From assembly GCA_014925825.1 (NCBI GenBank), contig JACGCK010000306.1, forward strand, positions 1 through 46,059: 46,059 nucleotides of DNA, given 5' to 3'. Under the pieces are notes generated by a model. That model was given only the letters and a program-made list of their open reading frames with translations, was not told where the DNA came from and ran no database searches. This document shows, piece after piece, positions 25,826 to 37,406 of this stretch. Every line of letters starts with the position of its first letter. Positions within the stretch are counted from its first letter, which is position 1. The translations under genes were made by a program, and so were the position numbers. This stretch comes from Pholiota molesta. Taxonomy: Eukaryota > Basidiomycota > Agaricomycetes > Agaricales > Strophariaceae.

Positions 25826-28096
25826 ATGCTGCAACATTTGCATCCCACTCTGATGTCTGCCAGCTCATTCTATGTTGTGCCAGTGACTTTCCTGGCTTCC
25901 TACTTCTTAGTGACTTGGGCAAGGAAACGAAGAGCTTTACCTTTACCACCTGGACCTACGGGTTATCCCATTATCGGCAACGTCTACGACATCCCTCATC
26001 ACTATGCTTGGCTGACCTATGCCGACTGGGCAAAGAAATATGGCGACGTTGTCTCTTACAGTGTCTTTGGTCGAGTCACGGTTGTTCTCAATTCACTGGA
26101 AGCTACCACGGAGTTGTTGGAAAAACGATCTTCCAATTATTCTGATCGACCAAGAATGGTTCGCGAATTTAGCATCTGGCGATGTCACTCATGCGATAAT
26201 TTGCTATAGATAATGGCCAATGAACTGATGGATTGGGACTGGGATTTCGCACATATGGCTTACACAGATCGTTGGAGGTACGAAATTATTAAATGTCAAG
26301 CTTAGCGGTTGATTGAATCTGAAATGGATTTATATTTGCAGACGTCATAGGAGAATGTTCCATCAACATTTTCAGCCTCGAAACTTAGCATCCTACTACC
26401 CCACTCAAAAGAAAATGGCGATCGCCCTTCTGGATCAACTTGCTCAATCTCCAGCAGAATTTTCCCCACATATTCGACAGTTAGTCGTGCTACGCTTAAT
26501 ACTACAGCACAATTTGATAAAAGACTCTGTTTAGGTTTGTCGGATCCATAGTGCTTCAGGCCGCATATGGCTATGAAGTCAAAGGGGAAAATGACTTCTA
26601 TATTGACTTGGTACACAAGGCAATGCAGCCATTGCTGCTTGTTGTTCACGCCTCTGGTAATTTTCTTGTGGAGTTTCTTCCTGCTTTAAAACATATTCCA
26701 GGTAAATTTCTTTTCATCTACATACTGCAGAAGATGACAAATACTTTTTTGGTCAGCTTGGATGCCCGGTGCAGGGTTCAAGAGGAAGGCTAAAGTTTGG
26801 GCTAAGAACACTCGCGACTTTCGCGACCTCCCATTTCAAAAAGTCAAGGAATCAATAGTAAGCACTATTGTCTTTTAACTTCATGTTATCCATTCTTATG
26901 TTTTGACAGGCTAAAGGCGTTGCACAACAATCTTTCGTATATGATAATTTAGAGAAGATTAAGGTGGACGCAGAAGCAAATCCTGAAGAGATGGAAGAGA
27001 CAGTTAAGAACTGCGCCGCCATCATCTACTTAGGTATTTCAAGTTCCTCTCAATCAATTGAATCTCTGTCCTGGTATTGAATGCTTCGACACTTACTTTA
27101 GCCGGATCGGACACGGTAAGTGGATTGATGCCTCTTCAAAGCTTCAGATTCGACCCGTCTTTTTTTTTATCCTTAAAAAGACTGCGGCGCTTCTTTTGGC
27201 ATGGATATTAGCTATGGTCCATAACCCCGAGGTACAGAAGAAAGGCCAACAGGAAGCTGATCAAGCTCTTGGGAGGTCCAGGCTGCCCGATTTCACTGAC
27301 AGGGATTCTATGCCATATATTGAGGCCATGATCATTGAGACAATGCGATGGCACGCGATTACACCATTAGGTGAATTGTCTGCCTTTGCTTACTTGGTAC
27401 TATATTCATATTCCATAGCTGTTCCTCATCGAGCCATCCGTGACGACGAGTATAATGGATACAAAATACCTGCTGGTAAGCCATATTGCATCTACGGGAT
27501 ATTGATGATTGAAGGTTCTTCCAAACAGGCGCCACAGTTACTGCCAACGCTTGGTAAGCTTTTGGATGCACTTGTTTAAGCGCTGATGCCTATGGAATAT
27601 TAATGATTTACCAGGGCCATTCTACATGATGAAACACTGTATCCTGAACCATTCAAATTCAATCCCGAGCGCTTTTGAAAGATGGAGCCATTAGTTTTGA
27701 TTCTCAGCCAGACCCCCTCCTTGCTGGAGGGTTTGGATACGGTCGAAGGTAGTGTTCAGTTCATCATACCGATGAGCAAGATTTTTACTGATTTTTAACG
27801 TGATATTACATTAGAATTTGCCCTGGTCGATATCTTGCGATAGACTCTGCTTGGCTTGCTATTTCGTCTATTCTAGCGACTTTCAATATTACTAAGGCGG
27901 TTGATGACCGGGGCGTTGTGATAGAACCTGCGATCGCATTCAGCGATGGTCTTGTTAGGTATGTATCCTCGTTTACCTTGAGTATACTTTCTAATAACTA
28001 TACTGCAGTCATGCTAAACCGTATCAAGTGCAATTCACACCCCGGTCTAGTGATGTCTACAAGCTCATAGACAGTGCTAAAGTTGAATTGGATTAA
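25826..28096 (+). CDS. Cytochrome P450 monooxygenase (one apparent frameshift)
   Basis: Membrane-anchored haem monooxygenase, about 510 residues in roughly a dozen exons. N-terminal anchor (FYVVPVTFLASYFLVTWA), then basic residues and the hinge LPLPPGPTGYPIIGN. I-helix AGSDTTAALLLAWI, K-helix ETMRWH (ExxR), PERF region, and haem loop FGYGRRICPGRYLA (axial Cys). The WDWDF and DRWRRHRRMFHQHF segments resemble the CYP5144-like, Agaricomycete-expanded group. After NPER, the frame reads TTT TGA; restoring one T to the T4 run at 27673-27676 gives FLKDGAISFD and continues intact to the stop. All other splice phases agree. Either ATG 25826 or 25853 (in frame) could start it; both keep the anchor. Substrate is unknown. 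Neighbours do not form a biosynthetic cluster. Confidence 0.9.
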
Positions 28097-28552
28097 ATAT
28101 GATTAGTGTACACATCCATCAATGATTGTCATCTTCTCAGCTATTTCATACCTGTTTCATACCGTTCGAATTAAACGTTGATGATTCAGGAATTTTTCTT
28201 ATCGTGGAGAGCGCCTTTAGTGAGCCCAGGGCCTATTTGCCTTCTTCTTGCGGTGCTTTTCCAGTGGCCAATCATCGCTATATAAATAAACATTCTCTAT
28301 GCACCTTGACATTACGAGTAGGCTCCTGCTTTATGGCGTAGGAATCTATAGGAGTCCAACTGAGTCCATGAGAACGTGCATTGAACAAAAAGGAACTGGT
28401 GGCCACGAAGCAGGATAGTTGATCGACTTATCATTAACATTGATATCATATCGGAGTCTGCTTCAGGAGACTGAGGATTAGCTGGATTAAATGAATTTTG
28501 GAACTTGGAAGATAGGCTGTATCAAAAAGTGCAAAGAAAAAAAAGTAACATT
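28097..28552. other. Intergenic between P450 and tRNA
   Basis: 456 bases; AT-rich, with no supported frame. A short A-rich stretch at about 28536-28544 (plus) lies just beyond the tRNA 3' end and, on the minus strand, gives the T-run that ends Pol III transcription. Confidence 0.45.
28536..28544 (-). terminator. Pol III terminator for tRNA-Lys
   Basis: On the minus strand a run of T residues (A run on plus) starts 8-9 bases after the tRNA 3' end. Four or more T residues in the non-template strand stop RNA polymerase III. Confidence 0.6.
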
Positions 28553-28654
28553 AGCCCACCGCGAGGGTCGAACTCGCAGCCTTCAGATCACTAAGTGACC
28601 GATCACCCGGACTTCTTAAAAGTCTGACGCTCTATCCGATTGAGCTAGGCGGGC
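28553..28654 (-). tRNA. tRNA-Lys (anticodon UUU) with a 28-nt intron
   Basis: The minus strand folds as a full cloverleaf: acceptor stem GCCCGCC with GGTGGGC; D arm TAGCTCAATCGG...GAGC; anticodon stem TCAGA/TCTGA at 28627-28623 and 28587-28583; loop CTTTTAA with anticodon TTT at 28620-28618; T arm GCGAG TTCGACC CTCGC. The A and B boxes are complete. The intron (28616-28589) follows base 37, the universal eukaryotic position. In the precursor, GACTT of the anticodon arm pairs with AAGTC in the intron, the usual anticodon-intron helix, and the intron contains a second small hairpin (GTGA/TCAC). It is flanked by AT-rich DNA. Confidence 0.95.
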
Positions 28655-28918
28655 GATGTTTAAATAATTCTATAAAATATGATAGCGTCTCCTTTAATTC
28701 ATAGTTTCAGCACACTCGCTGGCGCTGGCTCGTTGTTATTGCAGCTTGGACCAAAGTGCGATATTATTTAATACTAGATACAATTCACATAAATATAATA
28801 CAAGAGTGACAACAGGAAAGCACGATTCACAGTATCTACGCGAAGGACTCCTATAACTAAACACCAACCCTGTAATTGAAAATAAGGACAAAATTTGCAC
28901 CGAACGTCATGAAATTAC

Positions 28919-31676
<2,758 letters not shown>

Positions 31677-31841
31677 TTTAAGGGTTAGGAAAGGGTATCT
31701 GGAGGTATCGTGACGGTTGCGTGAGGGAATGAACAAGGGAAGAAACAACTTGGTGCCATTCTCTGCCATAACGAGATTTAGGGCCGGCATTTTCGCGTCA
31801 AGTCGCTGACACGGTACGACCAGATCAACTACCAACTTAAC
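31677..31841. promoter_or_regulatory. Shared promoter of MCM5 (-) and PARG (+)
   Basis: 165 bp lie between the two start codons. TTTTCGCGTC at 31790-31799 resembles an E2F or MBF/SBF site (core TTTCGCG), of the kind found upstream of MCM genes. No TATA box is visible. Confidence 0.5.
31790..31799. promoter_or_regulatory. E2F/MBF-like site (TTTTCGCGTC)
   Basis: Ten bases matching the E2F/SBF-type core TTTCGCG, 43-52 bp before the PARG ATG and about 115 bp from the MCM5 ATG. G1/S factors control MCM genes in many fungi and animals; use here is inference. Confidence 0.4.
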
Positions 31842-33047
31842 ATGGAACCTAACAATGAGTATTACGTCCTTCCTTCGCATCCATCTCTGGCCTCTGTTGA
31901 CCCTTTAGGTGTTTGCGATGGAGATGATCCTACAGTGTGGGCAGTCATCGACGCTTCTGTTCAATCATTCCGTGCTAAAATTCCTCCTTGCAATCTCCTC
32001 GACCTTCCTAACCTCATCGAAAATCTATCGTACTCAGTGCATATGAATGGAACTTTAGACACCCGATATCTATCCCTCTTTTTAGAGCGCAAATATCCAG
32101 ACCCCAAGTCACCCTCTGCCACTTCCTTGTTGAACGCCATTCTTGACGCTGCGCTCCTTCTACCGATCCTTTTCCCTTCACACACGATACCCTACCTTGA
32201 CACAGAGCATCCGACTCTCTTACTATCGCAGCTCGAAATAAAATGTTTGCTCGCACATCAAATCCTCAACACGCTCAGTGTACCAAAGGGCAATACCTGG
32301 GGATGCACATTTGTGTGTTGGTACTCTGCTCCACAAGCGCTCGATGTAGCGGTATCCGGCTATCTTTCGACAGTACTCGATTATTTCAGCTTATCTTCTG
32401 ATAGTGGCATACAAATATCATATCAATATTACACGAATACCGCAGACTCTTTGGAGAATGAACTCGCAAAATGGATGGATACCAAGAGCGGCTCCATTTT
32501 TGACCACATCATCCTCGAACCTACTTCCACAGAAACAGTTGCCTTTCCTCACCATGCAATACCATGCACTCTTATAGCATCCAATGAATCTCCAGGATTT
32601 GGCGCATCTTGTACCCAAGAAGAACTCGTAACTGGTGCTTGTCCACCACTTCTGTTGCTGGGTGCGCTTTTCATATCGCCTCCAATCTCCGCGGATGCCT
32701 CTCTTTTAGCTTATGGTCGTACACTGATAACACATTGGAGAGGCCAAGGCCGGGAGGCTTGTTTATTGGAAACATCCACTATCTCCAATCACACATTCTT
32801 ATTTCTCGACGCTTCTGAACTCGACGTTTCCTCCCCTTCTCATACACTTGCCGACCTTGATCTCAAACATCTTATACGTGACTTGCACAAAGCGTATACA
32901 GGATTCTTAGCACTTGTCAACCTTGGTGTAAAAGAAGTTTCCTCTCCTCTATGGGGTGCGGGAGCCTTCGGTGGGGATCCAATTGTGAAAACCCTGATTT
33001 TAGCAATAGCCGCGGCTCGAGCGGGGTCCTCGTTTATTATCTATTGA
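31842..33047 (+). CDS. Poly(ADP-ribose) glycohydrolase-like protein, altered signature
   Basis: Intronless, 401 residues. PARG hydrolyses poly(ADP-ribose) made by PARP in DNA-damage signalling. The fold is indicated by the N-terminal LLPILFPSHTIP..LLLSQLEIKCLLAHQIL, the region TLIASNESPGFGASCTQEEL with Gln259, Glu260 and Glu261, and the C-terminal WGAGAFGGDPIVKTLILAIA, which matches the GCGAFGGD motif of known PARGs. The catalytic QEE pair is kept, but the usual GGG six to eight residues before it reads SPGF here, so ADP-ribose binding may differ or activity be lost. The lack of introns is unusual beside its neighbours. It shares a 165 bp promoter with MCM5, suggesting S-phase or damage-linked expression. 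A longer start in the same frame is not available. Confidence 0.8.
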   Translation: MEPNNEYYVLPSHPSLASVDPLGVCDGDDPTVWAVIDASVQSFRAKIPPCNLLDLPNLIENLSYSVHMNGTLDTRYLSLFLERKYPDPKSPSATSLLNAILDAALLLPILFPSHTIPYLDTEHPTLLLSQLEIKCLLAHQILNTLSVPKGNTWGCTFVCWYSAPQALDVAVSGYLSTVLDYFSLSSDSGIQISYQYYTNTADSLENELAKWMDTKSGSIFDHIILEPTSTETVAFPHHAIPCTLIASNESPGFGASCTQEELVTGACPPLLLLGALFISPPISADASLLAYGRTLITHWRGQGREACLLETSTISNHTFLFLDASELDVSSPSHTLADLDLKHLIRDLHKAYTGFLALVNLGVKEVSSPLWGAGAFGGDPIVKTLILAIAAARAGSSFIIY

Positions 33048-34283
33048 CCAACATAGATCATATCAACCTTCAAGAGAGCCAGATAAATCAATGAAAGTGC
33101 TTTCCATCCTCCAACATCTCAAGATGGTATCTAATATGACAATTGAGGATGTTATGCCACTATTAACATCGCAGCAGATAACCAAATGTCGGAATGGATT
33201 CGAGGTCGCCGAATTTCTTGAACACATCCCAGTTTTTCGCGGATAGTGTAAAACTTTGTAATTTCACGAATTCATGGATTCATGGTGAACAGCTGCATTC
33301 CATGGGCTGCCAGCTGACTTCTTCCAGTCATATGAATAGGCTGCTATGTTTATAGCCTCTTCCCTCTTCTCCAGTATATATTGAAGATAACAACCTGGAT
33401 GGAAGGAAACACTTCTCGTGATCTCAGATATATCATATTAAGTATATCATTTTATGGAGTCATGCTTACTGAATTGATACAAGATATTATTCTGTTCGGC
33501 CGGTGAGTTGTAATGGCAATAAAGGCAAAGTAAAATGCGCTATGTTTCTTGATGTTCTTTTGATGTTCTTCGTAAATCAAAGTCGTATCTTAATAGTGAA
33601 CATCTTCGAATCATGAATTTTATAACGCAGTGCGATTGACGGTGGAGAGCACATAGATCTCTCTAGAAAAGCAAGCAAGAAGAAGACACCATGCTAGCCT
33701 CTACTCGAAAGCATCTGAAAGCATTTCTTGGAAAAATGGCATGGAATTGCACCAAACGCCGCTTACTAGGTGGACATCGGTAAATGCCGATCCAGTCCAA
33801 ATTTGCACAGCTCTCTCTTCCAACCAGCTTCCAACACTCTTCCCACCTGTTTCCGACCTGTGGTATTTGTCTGGTCTTGGACTTCACATCGAAAGACGCC
33901 CACTTTCCCCTTTTTGCATTGGGTTCGGATATACTCTATCTCATTTGGTGCATATACGGACGGACGGCTTTCACACTGAAGTTCGACAGTCATATCGACT
34001 TCTTAACAATTGATGTAGCAACAACGAACACTGCTCTGGGTATAATATACATTTATCGCATTCAAATCGCATCTATCATTTGGTTGTGATGAACTATCTG
34101 TGGGAATGCCTAATTCTTACACGTCCCTGGACACTGTTGTTGCCAATGACAGTATCATCCTGATCCCTAACTTCCTCGACCGCATTTCCTCCTACCGTAC
34201 GTCTCCGCTGGCGTAGACGAATAGGAGGAGCCATTCACTCTCATTCATTTTGACTACTATTTCACGTCTTTGTGGGCACCTGA
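33048..34283. other. Intergenic region
   Basis: 1236 bases. Short direct repeats are visible (GATGTTCTT twice, at about 33551-33559 and 33562-33570). Open frames at 33741-34089 overlap on both strands and show no domain. The promoter and perhaps an unrecognised signal-peptide exon of the next gene probably lie between 34090 and 34283. Confidence 0.45.
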
Positions 34284-36135
34284 TTGCTGCAAATGTCATC
34301 GGTCGGAGTTACGCCGCCTACGCGTCAGGTTCTCGTGGACGATACCAATCCCTCAATAATATTCACTGGAACATGGGGCCATGATCAGGGCGTCTCAGGA
34401 ATCGCCAGTGCAAACGAAGAAAAGATTCTAGGGCCCGCATTCAACAATACAGCCACTTTTTCAGAGACAGATTTAAGTCTCTCATTTACTTTCACTGGTT
34501 CGTATCATCAGTTCTACTATAAGCTCTTTAGATATGACCTGACTCAACTATCATTTGTGACATAGGTACGGAAATCAACCTCAATGGTGGAGTCAATTTT
34601 GTGCCCACAGGAACTTTCGGAAGATGCTTTATCGATGGTGTCGTCACCGACAATTCAACTGAGTTGATGATTGACAGCGGTGTAGTGGGGACGAACGATA
34701 ATCCCCTCTGCATCGACAGCGGGTTATCCGACAGCACACACGTATTAACATTCAACCTCACTGGTATTGGCACCTATACACCCGCACCAGGCGCAAATGG
34801 TACTGCAAATCGCGTTTGGATAGATGAAATTGTCTATACGCCCTCGTCCAGTGTCGCAATAGATACAGTACCTGCGATAATAATCTTTTTTGGGGATTCA
34901 CAACTCGACTATTCTGCAGGATGGCAGGCGGATAGTACTAACGGCGCTCAGGTTACTTCGCAGCAAAATGCATCGGTTACCTTTACTTTCCAAGGTATGC
35001 TGCGGGTTTCGCAATCAATGCCTTTTTACCCTTCGATTTTGTTCATTTCGCGCTTATGCATGCAGGTACCTCTGTCGATTACTATGGAACTCTTTTCAAC
35101 AGCCCCCAGACTGTAAACTCATCCGCGACATATTCAATTGATGGACAAACCCCCATCACGTTTTCCATCGTCCCTTTTCAAACTGGATCAACACCACATG
35201 GCGTACCGTTATTCAGCTCCGGAACCCTTCCCGCTGGTCAACATACATTAACCGTCGTGAATCAAGGGAGTGGCACGGTTGTTCCTCTCGCTCTGGAATC
35301 TCTTATTGTAGTGCCTAGTGTAAATTCGGCCAGTGCAAACACTGCGACAACAAGCTCAAAAGCGACCGCGACCGCGACACCAACTACGAACACGACCACA
35401 AACATTGCCAGCGCTCCCACTGGTCTTACATCTGTGACACCGCCTCCGAGCACCAGTGTCGCTTCTTCGTCGAATGATTCAAAGAAACACGCTTCTGCAG
35501 CCAAAATCGGTGCTGCAGTCGGTGCTGTAGTCGTTGTGGTGCTTATCATCCTCTGTCTTCTGCTATTTCTCCGCCGTCGGCGTCAAAAGCAGGATACTCG
35601 CATCAGGCGCACGTCTATTCTACGAGAAGACCTCGAATATCCGGATATCTCAGGCATTCCACCTCCTGAGGTCCCTACGCCATTTCCTCTGCTCAAACCC
35701 CAACTGCGAAATAAGAACGAGATGGCCCAAAGCTCCCAAGACCCTTTGATTACTACTTCTTCGCCCAACCAACAATACAATCCAGCGGGTGAGAAAATTC
35801 GGAGACCCATTCAAGGCGCTACTGTGCCATCCCAGCCTATCTCGAGTGGAGCCAACCAACAGTACAATTCAGCGGGAGAGAAAATCCGGAGATCCGGAAA
35901 TGCGCCGCCACCTCCCATTCGAAGAACTACTGTGTCATCCCAGCCTATCTCAAGCGCAGCCAATTCTCCTCCTGTTCAACCTTCATCTTCAGGCAAGGCT
36001 TCTGCCCGTCGGACTCGGGCGCTTTCCGACTTGATCATCAACCACGATGACAGTGGGATGCGAATACCTCAGCCTGAAGAAGAAGAGATGCGTATTCGCC
36101 GAGTTGTCGAGTTTCCTCCGACGTATGCTCCTTGA
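34284..36135 (+). CDS. Single-pass membrane protein with Ser/Thr-rich stalk, function unknown
   Basis: Three exons (34284-34499, 34567-34994, 35067-36135; boundaries to within a base or two), about 570 residues. The extracellular part has two related beta-rich modules: each begins with an acidic or hydrophobic strand and contains GTWGH/AGWQAD-like Trp segments, TFTGT / TFQGTSVDYYG and Asn-X-Ser/Thr sites. A Ser/Thr/Ala/Pro stalk, a clear membrane helix (IGAAVGAVVVVVLIILCLLL), then RRRR and a ~190-residue Pro/Ser-rich cytoplasmic tail follow. Agaricomycetes carry many such proteins; no role is established. The tail has a tandem duplication (35767-35961). No signal peptide is seen after 34284 (or the in-frame ATG at 34293), so a first exon may be missing. 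Confidence 0.75.
35767..35961 (+). repeat. Imperfect in-frame tandem duplication in the membrane protein tail
   Basis: Two copies, 35767-35853 and 35854-35961, encode NQQYNPAGEKIRRP...SQPISSGA and NQQYNSAGEKIRRS...SQPISSAA. The second has an extra insertion (NAPPPPIRR). Nucleotide identity is high at both ends, so the duplication is fairly recent; the repeat brings two basic KIRR stretches. Confidence 0.8.
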
Positions 36136-37406
36136 GCGCTTAAATTTCCATTCAGTCTGTCCTTTACTCATAAGTCATTGTATTTATTGAAATATATTTC
36201 TAGCATTCTTTCGCGCACGGAGTTGATGTTGTTCCGATAAGCACCTCATGGTTAGGCCGGGGCCTTGACTATTCAATCAGCTTCTCAAAGGCCGATAGAG
36301 AGGAGTGCTATGCCTTCATTGCAAAGCAGTGAGATATCGCGGTGAGGAGAGAATGAGATTCAGCGCCTTCCAGATTTCCCGAAGCAGTGAAAGCCTAACT
36401 GCGTATCAATCCAACTCACACTTGAATTCTAGATTCTGGCGAGACTCGTTAAACTGTCGCTAAACTGAGGTAGCACCCTTGGTCTTCATAGCATGACGGG
36501 TCCATCCTATCACCATAAAGTAGCTTTTCACGAATCACGATGACGTCGGTATGACATATTAGCCGCTAGGAAAACGTCATGCTGGGGTATAACGCAGCGC
36601 GCTAGTTGCGCTCTGCAAGCTGCGGGTGTTAGTCCCCAGCTTAGCACCGCTAGTCAGTGCTATCGGCGTCAAATTTCAACGCGCTGTGCCAGGCTGTGCC
36701 ACCGCTCTCCAGTTTCCGAATTAGCAGCGACGGTCTAACCTTTTCTGGTCTCGAATCCTTAATAGTGCGTTCCTACAGTGTATGCGCTAATCTGTTAAGT
36801 ATTTTTAGATGCGATATCTGATGTCACAGCAGCTCGAATTCAACCCACTACATAAACACCACATAATCATATCTATACTTGCAGAAAAGCTGAACTTGAT
36901 AGGGAGCCGGCGTGGATAAGATCCTGTGGCGCCGGATTAGGTGGCAGCGTGGCAGTTGTGCCGTGGGTTGCAGCAGTCTGAAATGTTGAATGTTGAAGAC
37001 CGTGGGGTGGTGCGACATGTATCAATCATTCTTGTTGTGCGTTTGTCATCCAATAGCGAAGGCCGTGTGTTTTTGTGTGGTATGGAAGAAAAGCGGCCTG
37101 GCCATGTTGAGGAGGCGACTGGAGATGGTGAGGTGAAGCTTGGGTGAAGCATGTAAGTATGCGGGGAAATAGGTGTGACACACTCGCTTCGCGATCGACG
37201 CCCTAGGCTATTTTAATCTTTTGTAAAACGTCTGCAATAAAGAGATGATATTTTTGGCCCGAGGTTAGGTCTGCTGTGTTTTCCGGCAACCAGACGTTCT
37301 GCAAACGACGGATATCACTGCGCATGCGAGTGCCAGGCGTGGAGCGGGCGCGTTGAGTTGGCGTTGAGAGCAATTTATGGCCCCGCAGACTGACATCAGT
37401 GTGACA
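36136..37406. other. Intergenic region upstream of tricalbin
   Basis: 1271 bases. It contains a short inverted repeat, CCGGCG at 36907-36912 and CGCCGG at 36930-36935, and a CRE-like TGACGTC at 36541-36547. Open frames at 36937-37152 on both strands overlap each other and look spurious. I found no RNA gene or mobile element. Confidence 0.45.
36541..36547. promoter_or_regulatory. CRE-like TGACGTC
   Basis: Seven bases matching the bZIP (CREB/ATF) half-palindrome, in the context GATGACGTCGG. It is far (about 860 bp) from the proposed tricalbin start, so its relevance is uncertain. Confidence 0.15.

Noticed and set aside
25826..28096. P450 as part of a secondary-metabolite cluster
   Set aside because: Neighbours are CSN6, a tRNA and MCM5. 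The other oxidase (TauD-like) lies 17 kb away, with unrelated genes between.
33741..34089. Four overlapping frames of 69-101 residues
   Set aside because: Each is present in a different frame of the same bases, without domain, start context or splice partner.
36907..36935. CCGGCG/CGCCGG inverted repeat as a transposon end or terminator
   Set aside because: Only 6 bp per arm with a 17 bp gap, no target duplication and no gene next to it; likely chance.
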